A model generated the notes under the pieces. The model searched no databases and was not told the origin of the DNA. It saw only the letters and a list, made by a program, of their open reading frames with translations. Below are positions 52,499 to 62,342 of a stretch of DNA of 64,000 bases, in pieces. Position numbers and translations under genes: made by a program. Source of the DNA: Bacillus shivajii (GTDB lineage: Bacteria; Bacillota; Bacilli; Bacillales; Salisediminibacteriaceae); assembly GCF_020519665.1 (NCBI RefSeq), contig NZ_CP084703.1, positions 186,001 through 250,000 of the forward strand, written 5' to 3'. The first letter of the stretch is position 1; each line of letters starts with the position of its first letter.

Positions 52499-52768
52499 TT
52501 ATTCACGTTCAATATTATCAACCTTCTCTCTTAAATACATAAGTCCTTGGTTTTTAGTATAAACTTGTCCTTTCTGCCGCTCTTGTCTGCTCTTTGTTAC
52601 CTGTTTGATGAGACTTTCATCTTCTGATAGCGTATCTAGGTCTGACTGGTCTAAAGCTTTCTTTTCTCGCTTTAATTTTAAATAACTAATAAAGTCAAAC
52701 ACTTCTAGAGCCTCTTCTTCTGGGATTTGATCAATCATACGCTTGAGTTCTTCGCGATTTACACTCAT
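52499..52768 (-). CDS. Antitoxin of the RelE/ParE-type toxin
   Basis: The product has 89 residues: an N-terminal helical DNA-binding-like part (REELKRMIDQIPEEEALEVF DFISYL region, 5-32) and an acidic then basic C-terminal tail that may wrap the toxin. AGGTGGTG precedes the ATG. The small two-gene unit and the order antitoxin-toxin are typical. No family name was recognised with certainty. Confidence 0.7.
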   Translation of the reverse strand: MSVNREELKRMIDQIPEEEALEVFDFISYLKLKREKKALDQSDLDTLSEDESLIKQVTKSRQERQKGQVYTKNQGLMYLREKVDNIERE

Positions 52769-53011
52769 CTTTACACCACCTCTCTATCCAAATCCTTATT
52801 ATAACATTTATACGTAATGTTTCTATTCCTTTAACTTACAATAAGATATATGAGCAGGAATAATCACAACAAGCCAAAACCATCACCCATGAGTAAATGA
52901 TTCAACACGAGACCGAAAACCGACTCCACTTTCAGCCCCAAGACTGATGATTCTTTTTCATTATGCGTTATCATAGATATGGGAAAGAAATGTGAGGAAA
53001 GGGTGAAAACT

Positions 53012-54007
53012 TTGGGAGACAACCATTTACATAACAGAGAGCTTGCGATTGAAGCGACAGGCCTTGTGAAAAACTTCGGTGACAACCGTGCTGTTGATAA
53101 TGTCGACCTCCGAATTCCGAAGGGGACGGTGTACGGATTTTTAGGACCGAACGGAGCGGGAAAAACAACGACAGTGAGGATGCTCGCGACGCTACTCCAA
53201 CCAGACGGGGGAAGTGCGAATATTCTTGGGCACGACTTAGTATCAGAAGCCGATGAAGTTCGTAAAAAAGTCAGCTTAACGGGTCAATTCGCATCCGTTG
53301 ATGAAAATTTATCAGGAATGGAAAATTTAGTCCTTATTGCGAGGCTTCAAGGCTATTCTCGAAAAGAAGCGAAGGAGCGGGCGAATGAACTGCTTCATGC
53401 GTTCAGACTTGATGACGCAGCGAAACGCCAAGTGAAAAAATATTCTGGTGGGATGAGACGAAGACTCGATATTGCAGCAAGCTTAGTGATTACACCAGAG
53501 ATTTTGTTTTTAGATGAACCGACAACAGGGCTCGACCCACGTAGCCGAAATCAGGTGTGGGATATTGTTAGAGCACTTGTTAATGCTGGAACGACTGTGC
53601 TTCTCACAACACAATATTTAGATGAAGCCGATCAACTCGCTGATCGCATTGCAGTGATTGACCAAGGCAAGATCATCGCCGAAGGAACAAGCGGGGAACT
53701 GAAAGCGTCCGTTGGCTCAGGTGCATTACAAGTTCGTCTATTAGATCCTGAACAGCGTCCGGCAGCTGCCGAATTACTTGAGGACTTATTAAAAACAGAT
53801 GTCCAACTCGCTTCCGATCCAGCCTCGTTATCAGCGCGTGTGTCCGATAACGAAAAAGCCGTTGAAGCACTCTCCGAATTAACGAAAGCAGAAATCACAG
53901 TGACCGACTTTTCGTTAGGCCAGCCGAGCTTAGATGAAGTGTTCCTTACGTTAACAGGTCGAACGGCTGACGAGGAGAAAAAACAAGAAGGGAGTGCTGA
54001 AGGATGA
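53012..54007 (+). CDS. ABC transporter ATP-binding protein (DrrA-like)
   Basis: The product has about 331 residues from a TTG at 53012 behind AAAGGGTG; an ATG at 52979 in frame has no ribosome site. Walker A is [10 protein letters not shown], the signature YSGGMRRRL, Walker [14 protein letters not shown], and a C-terminal DUF4162-type extension is present. The family pairs with a DrrB-like membrane protein to export drugs or lipids. It overlaps the permease gene by four bases. Confidence 0.92.
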   Translation: MGDNHLHNRELAIEATGLVKNFGDNRAVDNVDLRIPKGTVYGFLGPNGAGKTTTVRMLATLLQPDGGSANILGHDLVSEADEVRKKVSLTGQFASVDENLSGMENLVLIARLQGYSRKEAKERANELLHAFRLDDAAKRQVKKYSGGMRRRLDIAASLVITPEILFLDEPTTGLDPRSRNQVWDIVRALVNAGTTVLLTTQYLDEADQLADRIAVIDQGKIIAEGTSGELKASVGSGALQVRLLDPEQRPAAAELLEDLLKTDVQLASDPASLSARVSDNEKAVEALSELTKAEITVTDFSLGQPSLDEVFLTLTGRTADEEKKQEGSAEG

Positions 54008-54846
54008 GTCAAGAGCATGATCAACAATCAAGCATTGTAGAAGAAAAAGCCATCCATGACGTGCTTTCCAAGAGGAGTCGTCCGAAGCAGGCGAACGGTC
54101 TGACGAACTCGATGACGTTTGGCTGGCGAGCCTTGTTAAAAATCAAGTACATCCCTGAACAATTGCTCGACGTAACTGTATTTCCAATTATGTTTTTACT
54201 TATGTTTACGTACTTATTCGGAGGAGCCATTGCTGGTTCAACGGATATTTACTTGCAATATTTACTGCCGGGCATTTTAGCGATGACGGTTGTGACGATC
54301 ACGATGTATACGGGAATGGAGCTCAACAATGACATAACGAAAGGGACGTTTGACCGGTTCCGGTCGCTTCCAATTTGGCGACCATCTGTCCTTGTCGGAG
54401 CCTTACTTGTTGACACGGTCCGTTACTCGATAGCGGCAGCAATCATGATCGGGCTAGGGCTCATCCTTGGTTTTCGCCCGGATGGAGGAGTCCTTGGAGT
54501 CGTTCTCGGAGTGTTGGTCCTACTCGTTTTCTCTTTTAGTTTATCGTGGGTTTGGACGGTGCTCGGATTAGTGCTCCGTTCGGAAAAATCATTGATGGGT
54601 GTCAGCATGATGGTGCTCTTTCCACTAACGTTTGTCAGTAACGTGTTCATTGATCCAAACACATTACCATCGTGGTTACAAGGTTTCGTTGACGTAAATC
54701 CCGTGTCATTACTCGTAACGGCCGTTCGTGGTCTTATGCACGGAACCGCGACAAGTGCAGACATCGGCTGGGTGCTACTTGCTTCGGCGATCCTGATCGT
54801 CATTTTCGCACCACTCACCATGCACTTGTACCGCAAAAAAAGTTAA
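54004..54846 (+). CDS. ABC transporter permease (DrrB-like)
   Basis: The product has 280 residues with about six membrane spans and the ABC-2 fold, including [20 protein letters not shown] in the intracellular helix and a [10 protein letters not shown] segment near the end. It forms the exporter with the upstream ATPase. Its substrate may be an antibiotic or a lipid. Confidence 0.9.
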   Translation: MSQEHDQQSSIVEEKAIHDVLSKRSRPKQANGLTNSMTFGWRALLKIKYIPEQLLDVTVFPIMFLLMFTYLFGGAIAGSTDIYLQYLLPGILAMTVVTITMYTGMELNNDITKGTFDRFRSLPIWRPSVLVGALLVDTVRYSIAAAIMIGLGLILGFRPDGGVLGVVLGVLVLLVFSFSLSWVWTVLGLVLRSEKSLMGVSMMVLFPLTFVSNVFIDPNTLPSWLQGFVDVNPVSLLVTAVRGLMHGTATSADIGWVLLASAILIVIFAPLTMHLYRKKS

Positions 54847-54864
54847 AGTATTTTAGGTTTAAAC

Positions 54865-54898
54865 AATCCCCGGGAATGCACAGTTCTCGGGGATTTGT
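54865..54898 (+). terminator. Terminator of the DrrAB-like operon
   Basis: AATCCCCGGGA pairs with TCTCGGGGATT (one G-T pair) over eight bases, with TTTG after it. The T run is short. Confidence 0.75.
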
Positions 54899-54949
54899 TA
54901 TTTCAGCTCTAAAATCGGTTTGTGCAAAATGATAATTATTTTAAGTTGC

Positions 54950-55375
54950 GGACAAATCGCGATTTTCACGGATAAAACGCTAAAGTCACGGACAAACCCA
55001 TATTCTTACGGATAAATCGAAAAAGTCACGGATAAACTCAATTTCTTACGGATAAACCGAAAAAGTCACGGACAAATTGAATTTTTCGCGGAGAAACTGG
55101 TCCAGGTTGAAAAAAAGGTAATTGTCTCAAAGGCGGTAAACAAATCAATATTGGTTATAAGTCTAAATAAGTCTGTTGCTAAATGATAATTATTTTAACT
55201 AGCGGACAAATCGCGATTTTCGCGGATAAAGAGCAAAAGTTACGGACAAACCCACATTTTTACGGACAAACCCATATTCTTACGGACAAACCCATATTCT
55301 TACGGACAAACCCATATTCTTACGGATAAACCGAAAAAGTTACGGACAATCTCAAATTTTCGCGGACAAATCACC
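54950..55375 (+). repeat. Two blocks of 20-bp units before the restriction operon
   Basis: Block one (about 54953-55110) and block two (about 55200-55372) are made of exact 20-bp steps with the core TNRCGGAYAAA. Both begin with the same AAATGATAATTATTTTAA segment followed by GCGGACAAATCGCGATTTTC, so the whole block has been duplicated. In block two the unit TTACGGACAAACCCATATTC is repeated identically three times. Confidence 0.93.
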
Positions 55376-55522
55376 CCAAACGAGCTGCTCAACCCCAGCC
55401 AACGAATAAATCAAACTGTTAGTGCTCAAAACGTTCAAATTTTACAACTTTCATCTCCTTTTTTAAGCATAAATCTTTGATATACTAGAATTTGGGAATC
55501 ATAGTTAAAAAGGAGGATCACG

Positions 55523-58500
55523 ATGAGTACGAATTCGCTTTTTCATTTCTTAAAAAACATCGATGAGAACTTGGCTCAAATGGCAGAAAGCATTGAAAGC
55601 CAATTATATACAGATCCTCATGCCGTTTTAACGAAAGCGAGGCTCTTTGCGGAGAAACTTGCGAAAAAAGTGATGGATCAAGAAGATTACAACGAAGTGT
55701 ACGAATACACGCAGTACGAACGTATTCGTTTCTTATATAAAGAAGGCGTCATTGATGACGACGTAAAAAGCTACTTTGACTCGGTTCGAAAGGCCGGAAA
55801 CAAAGCGTCACATGAGGGCGATTCGCTTTCCGTTTCTGATGGGATTATGGCGCATCGCTACTTGTTTCAGATCGCGGTTTGGTTTGTTGAGTTATATGGC
55901 GATGTAAACTTTAAAGCGCCGAAGTACGAGCTCCCCAAAGCACAAGGTAATTCCAACGTTGAACAAAGCGAGCTAGAACAGATCGTTGCTAAGTCTGTAC
56001 AAAAGACGATCACCGAGACATTTGAAGAGAAGTTCAAGCTATTACAAGAAGAATTGAAACAAGCAAGAGAAGCAGCTGTGCCACCACAACGACAAAATGA
56101 GCAGGAAGTCGTAGAGACAGCTGAACCTGAAAGTGGAAACAACGAATCAGCAGAAAAAGACCAGTCAGAAGATGAACAGCAAGTAAAACGAGTAACAACA
56201 ACTGAATCGACGGAAGGTACCCCAATCGCGGATTATTTGGAGAGCAAAGGGTATGAAGTTGTTGATAAACGTGAGAAAGGCGGGGCTTTGTGGATCATCG
56301 GTGACTGGGGGATTAAAGACGACCTCTTCGCGTTGAAAGATCAAGGTGTATACTTCCGTTTCGCGAAAAAAGGAAGTCAAGCGACGAAACGTAAGCCAGC
56401 TTGGTTTTTATTGAATAAAAAGCCTGTCTTTATTACAGATGAGACACCGCAAATCACAGAACAAGAACGAGGGCCTATTGAGGAATCAAAACCTGAACCC
56501 GAACCAAAACAAACAATAGAACAGCCCAAAACCGTTGAAACAGTTACTCTCGCAGGTTATTTAAAACAAAAACAGCTAGAAGTGATCGATAAACGCGAAG
56601 GCGGTGGGACGTTATGGGTGGTAGGAGGATGGGAATTAAGCGACCTCTTACTCCCATTAAAAAAACAAAAAGTGTATTTCCGCTTTGCGAAAAAAGGAAG
56701 TCAAGCAACAAAACACAAGCCAGCTTGGTTTTTAATGGGGAAGAAAAAAGAAGAAGTGTACGTTACGATTGAAACGGATGTAGTAGAAGAACAAGAACCG
56801 GAAAAGCCTGAATTCCAGGAACCGGTGGAAAAAGAGGAGCCCATTGAGAATATAGCTAGTCAAAAAGATGAAGAGCCATCAATAAAACGACTCACATTTA
56901 ATGGTCAGCAGTTAACACTAGAACGTGAACAACAAGAGAAAGAGATAAACATTGACGATTTCCCTAGTTGTCAACACTTCGTACAAGGTCTATCAAACAT
57001 CAAGATTACGACTTTAGGTGAACTGCCTGAGTCACTTGACGGATTCCATACGCAAGTAAAAGGGTCTGGACCAAAAGCTGTTGAAAAGTTTTGGGACCAC
57101 TTGCAGCAGCTATTAAACCAAGGTAGTAAAGAGGCGACAGAAATAGAGGTCGAACCAGGAACCCTATTTTTAAACAACAAAACGTATCAGGTTCCTGAAA
57201 TATTATTTGATCTTTCGATAGACAAGTTCTCTTTTCAAGGCGTCGACTCTGTTGTGAGTGGGTTGAAAGACAATGGGTATGAACGCATAAGAGATTTGCC
57301 AAATGACCTATCATCATTACAAAACTTAAAAGGTGTAGGCCTTGGAAGAGTAGAGCGATTCTTCGCTCAATTGATTGTAGAGCTAGAGCATGAGAAGAAA
57401 ACGAAGGAACGAGCGGAAAAATTAGCAAGCATGACACCAGAAGAACAAGAAATATTTTTGTTCACCGAAGCGACAGAACAGGTCAAAGCGCTTGAAGACC
57501 CAGTAACAAGAAAAGGGTTTCGAATTGTTGAAAATGATTATAAGATGATGAAAAGGCGTCATGAACGTTTTCTCAATGGTGAAAATTACTCAATTGGCGC
57601 ATTAGGAAATGACTTTGGCGTTACAAGGCAACGCATTCAACAAATGCTAAAAAGGTTTGCTGAACGGGTACTGTCGCTTATGTACGACTGGCATGAGTTT
57701 GTTAAGCTGCCAATAGAGGAGACAGGCTTTTTTGAAAAAACATTAGACGAAACGCTTTTCGAACATTTCATTATCACATATGTACTCGACGATCAGGGGA
57801 TTCGCTATGATGACGAATTAAACATGTTAACAAACGTATCAAAACAAGCATTAGAGGATGAAAAGGGAAAACTAGCAAAAATGATGCGAAATGATTTGCG
57901 TGGATCTTTACTGACAGATCATGAGCTAGAGTCTTACTTCAACAATTGGGCAGAATCCCTTTCTGTACCTCCACATATTACGAAAGCGTGGAGTAAACAA
58001 CTCGTCATGAAAACGAGCGAAACGAACGAGTGGATCCTGAAAAACTCAACAAACGCTGATATTACTGAAATGGTGATGAAGCAATACCCTAAGGGTGTTG
58101 AAGTGTATAAAAATAGTGCTGAACTCATTCGCAAAGGAAATGCCATCAAAGCAGGAACATTTCGTAAAGGGAGAGACTTTGCTTCGATCGTTTTACGCGA
58201 TGAAGAAGCTGATAAGTATGTCATGTGGGGACGCGGCTTGTACATCCACCACTCCTTTTTGAAAAAATCGTATGACATCCTAGAAGAAATGAAAGATCAC
58301 GCAGTTGTGCTCTTAAAAAAGCGGGACATCATCTTAATTGGAAAAATCTATTCCATGTTTGAAAAGGAACTTAATCACGCTGGAATTCCATCAGAGTATG
58401 CATTGTACGACTTATTGAGGCGGAATTACTCAGACGAATTGATATTCCCGAAATATCCTCGGATTGCAAATGAAGGGGCGCAAATAGGGTTTAACTTTGA

Positions 58501-59551
58501 GCAAATGCGTGATTTTATTGAGCAAAAAGGCAGACCAGTCAAAACAGAAGAATTAATGTATCACTTTGTTACGAACTTAGGCTGGAAGCCGTTTACGGTA
58601 CAATACAACCTTTCTACTCACGAATCATTTATTTCTTACGACCACGCTCAAGTAGCATTGTTGCATTGGTATGAGGACCGTACAAAGGAAGATTTGCAGC
58701 CGATCGTTGATTCCGTTAGACAACAGCTAGAGCATCATGACTCCATACAAATCTACGGAGTATATAAACAAACGGAGTCACTATGTCGTTCATTAAATAT
58801 TGAGACACCACACCTATTGTATGCGTTATTACGGGAACGTTTTGGTGATGAACTGCACTTTATACGTTTTCCACACATTGTCGCAGAAGTCACCGATAAC
58901 CCGGTAACTGTCAATAGCCTTGTAGAAAGCTATATTCTTGAACAAGGCATGGAAGTGTCCAGAGATGAATTAGAAACATGGTTCATTGATGAGGTTGGTG
59001 CTAGACAAGAAGCGCTCTACAATGCTCTTCTTATTCAGAGCATCCTCACGTACAAGCGGAGCTCAAACTCTGAATATATTCATAAAGATGTGATCGGCTA
59101 TAATGAAGAATTGAGAGAAAAGTTATATGAGGTCGTTCACACATACGTAAAAGAGCAGGCCTCATCAGAAAAACCATATGTTATAACGGAAGAGGTCATA
59201 GAGGGCACAGCATTACCACCTTTACAAAATGAAATTGAATGGACAGCGGACTTACTCGTCTCATGTTTACGGCAAGACGAACGTTTCTTACTAGTTGGAA
59301 CGACTCATCACATCATCGTAGATCAAGACAAAGCACAAGCTATTAAAGACCCAATTAGCTTTGTAGCTCATGTTTTGCAACATCAATTCGGAGGGGAAAC
59401 AACGCTGACTGAGCTTAGAAGACAGTTAAACAAAATTCGTTTTTCGAGTGACGGACAATGGACGAAAGAAATGAAAGCAATCATTGATGATGGCCAAGCA
59501 CCATTTATTGAAAATGGTGAGAAAATCATGATGAAAAGCGTGACAACATAG
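55523..59551 (+). CDS. Large restriction-operon-associated protein with alpha-CTD-like and sigma-region-4-like modules
   Basis: The product has 1342 residues. Order of parts: a DUF4145/HEPN-like N-terminal domain (1-125, with RKAGNKASHE at 89-98); a coiled coil (about 148-190); two tandem copies of a ~65-residue module with GGALWIIG and YFRFAKKGSQATK (235-300 and 342-407); two helix-hairpin-helix domains like the RNA polymerase alpha C-terminal domain (about 475-535 and 560-620); a sigma-region-4-like helix-turn-helix with DFGVTRQRIQQM (697-708); and a C-terminal half with at least two related repeats (ALYDLLRRNYSDELIF near 960, LLYALLRERFGDELHF near 1098). It precedes hsdM by 55 bp in the same direction. 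AAAAAGGAGGATC precedes the ATG. No catalytic site is obvious, and a DNA-bound regulator or defence component is inferred. Confidence 0.8.
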   Translation: MSTNSLFHFLKNIDENLAQMAESIESQLYTDPHAVLTKARLFAEKLAKKVMDQEDYNEVYEYTQYERIRFLYKEGVIDDDVKSYFDSVRKAGNKASHEGDSLSVSDGIMAHRYLFQIAVWFVELYGDVNFKAPKYELPKAQGNSNVEQSELEQIVAKSVQKTITETFEEKFKLLQEELKQAREAAVPPQRQNEQEVVETAEPESGNNESAEKDQSEDEQQVKRVTTTESTEGTPIADYLESKGYEVVDKREKGGALWIIGDWGIKDDLFALKDQGVYFRFAKKGSQATKRKPAWFLLNKKPVFITDETPQITEQERGPIEESKPEPEPKQTIEQPKTVETVTLAGYLKQKQLEVIDKREGGGTLWVVGGWELSDLLLPLKKQKVYFRFAKKGSQATKHKPAWFLMGKKKEEVYVTIETDVVEEQEPEKPEFQEPVEKEEPIENIASQKDEEPSIKRLTFNGQQLTLEREQQEKEINIDDFPSCQHFVQGLSNIKITTLGELPESLDGFHTQVKGSGPKAVEKFWDHLQQLLNQGSKEATEIEVEPGTLFLNNKTYQVPEILFDLSIDKFSFQGVDSVVSGLKDNGYERIRDLPNDLSSLQNLKGVGLGRVERFFAQLIVELEHEKKTKERAEKLASMTPEEQEIFLFTEATEQVKALEDPVTRKGFRIVENDYKMMKRRHERFLNGENYSIGALGNDFGVTRQRIQQMLKRFAERVLSLMYDWHEFVKLPIEETGFFEKTLDETLFEHFIITYVLDDQGIRYDDELNMLTNVSKQALEDEKGKLAKMMRNDLRGSLLTDHELESYFNNWAESLSVPPHITKAWSKQLVMKTSETNEWILKNSTNADITEMVMKQYPKGVEVYKNSAELIRKGNAIKAGTFRKGRDFASIVLRDEEADKYVMWGRGLYIHHSFLKKSYDILEEMKDHAVVLLKKRDIILIGKIYSMFEKELNHAGIPSEYALYDLLRRNYSDELIFPKYPRIANEGAQIGFNFEQMRDFIEQKGRPVKTEELMYHFVTNLGWKPFTVQYNLSTHESFISYDHAQVALLHWYEDRTKEDLQPIVDSVRQQLEHHDSIQIYGVYKQTESLCRSLNIETPHLLYALLRERFGDELHFIRFPHIVAEVTDNPVTVNSLVESYILEQGMEVSRDELETWFIDEVGARQEALYNALLIQSILTYKRSSNSEYIHKDVIGYNEELREKLYEVVHTYVKEQASSEKPYVITEEVIEGTALPPLQNEIEWTADLLVSCLRQDERFLLVGTTHHIIVDQDKAQAIKDPISFVAHVLQHQFGGETTLTELRRQLNKIRFSSDGQWTKEMKAIIDDGQAPFIENGEKIMMKSVTT

Positions 59552-59606
59552 AGGTAGCACAATTCGTGTTACCCCCTTACATACAGAAGGAGAAAGGAAG
59601 ACACAT

Positions 59607-61088
59607 ATGAGCAAACTTACTTTGCAACAACTTGAAGCACATTTATGGGAATCAGCAAACATTCTACGAGGGAGCATCGACTCTTCTGACTATAAAAACT
59701 ACATTTTCGGCCTCATGTTTTTAAAACGATTAAACGACGTATTCGTTGAAACGGCCCAAAACATTGAGGAAGAAGAAGGCGACGATTACGGTTGGTACGA
59801 TCGCGACGAACACCAATTCTTCGTTCCAGAACGTGCACGTTGGAAAAACATCCAAGCAAGTACACAAGACATTGGTGATGCTATTAACAAGGCATTCGAA
59901 GCGTTAGAGGAAGAGAACCCATCACTACAAGGGGTTCTTGCAAATATTGACTTTAACGATAAAGAAAAGCTACCAGACAAGCTCCTTTTACAATTAGTCC
60001 AACATTTTAGTGCGATTGATCTTCGTAATGAGAACTTATCTGAACCCGATATGCTTGGACGAGCTTACGAATATTTAATTAAACAATTCGCCGATGATGC
60101 TGGGAAAAAAGGCGGCGAATTCTACACGCCAAGTAAAGTCGTTGAATTAATCGTAAATTTAATTAAGCCAGAAGAGGGCATGCGTGTTTGTGACCCGACC
60201 GTTGGTTCAGGCGGGATGCTCATTCAATCCGTTGACTACATTAAATCAGAAGGTGGCAATCCACGGAACTTAACCCTTCACGGTCAAGAGCGTAACTTGA
60301 ACACGTGGGCAATATGTAAGATGAACTTGCTTTTACACGGGTTAAGTGACCACCGAATTGAAAAAGGAGACACGATCCGTGAACCAAAGCTGACCGAAGA
60401 CGGCGAACTCATTCTTTACGATCGCGTCATCGCGAATCCTCCGTTTAGTTTAAAAAACTGGGGGCGTGAAGAAGCAGAAGGTGATGAATACGGCCGTTTC
60501 CGTTTCGGATTACCACCGAAAAACGCCGGTGACTTAGCCTTCGTACAACATATGGTTTCGACACTCAACCACGAAGGAAAAGCAGGTGTCGTCATGCCAC
60601 ACGGGATTTTATTCCGCGGCGCAGCAGAAGGAAAGATCCGTCAAGGACTGTTAGATGAAGACTTAATTGAAGCTGTCGTTGGTCTTCCATCAAATCTATT
60701 CTATGGAACAGGAATCCCAGCATGTATCTTGATTTTGAACCGAAATAAAGACGAAGATAAAAAAGGAAAAGTGTTCTTCATTCACGGAGCAGACGATTTT
60801 CAAGAAGGGAAAAACCAAAACGTTCTTCGCGATCAAGACATTGAAAAAATCGTTTCTGCTTATGACAGATGGGAAGAAGTAGAAAAGTATTGCCGTCCTG
60901 TGTCATTAGATGAAATTAAAGAAAACGACTACAACTTAAACATCGCCCGTTACATCGACACAACAGAGGAAGAAGAACAAATTGATGTTGGCGAAGCCTT
61001 AGCCGAACTCCGAAAACTCGAAAAAGAACGTAATGAAATCGAAGACAATATGTACGGCTACTTGAAGGAGTTGGGGTATGGTGAGTAA
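59607..61088 (+). CDS. hsdM: Type I restriction-modification DNA methyltransferase subunit HsdM
   Basis: The product has 493 residues. The N-terminal HsdM helical domain (3-150) is followed by the N6-adenine methyltransferase domain, with the SAM motif DPTVGSGG (about 197-204) and the catalytic NPPF (about 280-283). A C-terminal coiled part contacts HsdS. Together HsdM2S methylates adenine in a bipartite recognition sequence. AGAAGGAGAAAGG precedes the ATG. It overlaps hsdS by 11 bp. Confidence 0.97.
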   Translation: MSKLTLQQLEAHLWESANILRGSIDSSDYKNYIFGLMFLKRLNDVFVETAQNIEEEEGDDYGWYDRDEHQFFVPERARWKNIQASTQDIGDAINKAFEALEEENPSLQGVLANIDFNDKEKLPDKLLLQLVQHFSAIDLRNENLSEPDMLGRAYEYLIKQFADDAGKKGGEFYTPSKVVELIVNLIKPEEGMRVCDPTVGSGGMLIQSVDYIKSEGGNPRNLTLHGQERNLNTWAICKMNLLLHGLSDHRIEKGDTIREPKLTEDGELILYDRVIANPPFSLKNWGREEAEGDEYGRFRFGLPPKNAGDLAFVQHMVSTLNHEGKAGVVMPHGILFRGAAEGKIRQGLLDEDLIEAVVGLPSNLFYGTGIPACILILNRNKDEDKKGKVFFIHGADDFQEGKNQNVLRDQDIEKIVSAYDRWEEVEKYCRPVSLDEIKENDYNLNIARYIDTTEEEEQIDVGEALAELRKLEKERNEIEDNMYGYLKELGYGE

Positions 61089-62331
61089 TATACCTAATCA
61101 ATGGAAGCAAATTTCCTTTAAAGATAGCATTAAGGATATTATAGATTATAGAGGTAGAACCCCCAAAAAGTTAGGGATGGAATGGGGGGGGGGAGAAATC
61201 CCAGCCCTTTCAGCAAATAATGTTAAGATGGGGAAAATTGATTTTTCATTAGAATGCAATATGGGTTCTCAAAAGCTATATGAAAAATGGATGTCAAAAA
61301 AAGAGCTATCCAAAGGTGATGTCTTGATGACCATGGAGGCACCTTTAGGTAATGTTGGACAAGTACCAGATAATAAAAAGTATATTCTTAGCCAAAGGGT
61401 TGTAGCTTTGAAGACACAAGATAGTATAGATAATACTTATTTTAAATACTTTTTGATGTCACCTAAGTTTCAGTCATTATTAGATAGATTTTCTACAGGG
61501 ACAACTGCAAAGGGTATTAGTCAAAAAAATTTAAATAAACTTAATGTATTAGTTCCGCCATTTAAAGAGCAAATAAAAATAGCTGATATTCTTTCTATTG
61601 TCGATGAAGCAATTGAAAAAACAGAAGCCATCATTGAACAAACCGAAAAAGTGAAAAAAGGGTTAATGCAACAACTTCTTACGAGAGGAATCGGGCATAC
61701 ACGCTTTAAGAAAACGGAGATTGGCGAGATTCCTGAGGAGTGGGAAGTGAAAAAACTAAATGATTTGGTTGAGAAAATTGTAGGAGGGGGAACTCCTTCA
61801 AGAAAAGTTGCTAAATATTACACAGGTAACATTCCTTGGATAACTGTAAAAGACTTAAAGTATTTTAAGTTAAGTAGTTCATTAGAATATATTACAGAAG
61901 AAGCTATAGAGAATAGTGCAGCAAATTTAATACCAAAGGGGAATATCATAGTTGCAACTAGGATGGCGGTTGGAAAGGCTTTTACAAATTTAGTAGATGT
62001 AGCAATAAACCAAGATCTAAAAGCACTAGTACCTGACAAAAAGCTTATATCAACTGAATTTTTATTATGGAGTTATCTAAATAAATCTGCACAAATTGAA
62101 AGGCTTGGAACTGGCACAACTGTAAAAGGTATAAGGCTCGAACAATTAAAGGAATTAAAATTTGCGACCCCTAGTTTAACTGAACAAGAAAAGGTTGTAG
62201 AAATATTAAATAACTTTGAAAACAAATTGGAAGTAAATAAGTGTACATTACAAAGATTTCAAACGCTAAAAAAAGGCCTCATGCAAGTACTTCTTACGGG
62301 GGAAGTTCGTGTGAAAGTGGATGATGAATAG
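61078..62331 (+). CDS. hsdS: Type I restriction-modification specificity subunit HsdS
   Basis: The product has 417 residues with two target-recognition domains (about 8-150 and 215-360). Each is followed by a conserved coiled helix: one with EAIEKTEAIIEQTEKVKKGL near 180 and the other near 385-410 with LEVNKCTLQRFQTLKKGL. The two domains read the two halves of the target, and the helices set the distance between them. AAGGAGTTGGGGT precedes the ATG. Base composition is more AT-rich than hsdM and hsdR, which is common for this fast-changing gene. Confidence 0.95.
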   Translation: MVSNIPNQWKQISFKDSIKDIIDYRGRTPKKLGMEWGGGEIPALSANNVKMGKIDFSLECNMGSQKLYEKWMSKKELSKGDVLMTMEAPLGNVGQVPDNKKYILSQRVVALKTQDSIDNTYFKYFLMSPKFQSLLDRFSTGTTAKGISQKNLNKLNVLVPPFKEQIKIADILSIVDEAIEKTEAIIEQTEKVKKGLMQQLLTRGIGHTRFKKTEIGEIPEEWEVKKLNDLVEKIVGGGTPSRKVAKYYTGNIPWITVKDLKYFKLSSSLEYITEEAIENSAANLIPKGNIIVATRMAVGKAFTNLVDVAINQDLKALVPDKKLISTEFLLWSYLNKSAQIERLGTGTTVKGIRLEQLKELKFATPSLTEQEKVVEILNNFENKLEVNKCTLQRFQTLKKGLMQVLLTGEVRVKVDDE

Positions 62332-62342
62332 GGGGTGAGGGG

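Noticed and set aside
54928-55195. ATGATAATTATTTTAA at two places as Fur boxes
   Set aside because: Both copies belong to the duplicated start of the 20-bp array blocks and match only part of the Fur core. No gene start is near.
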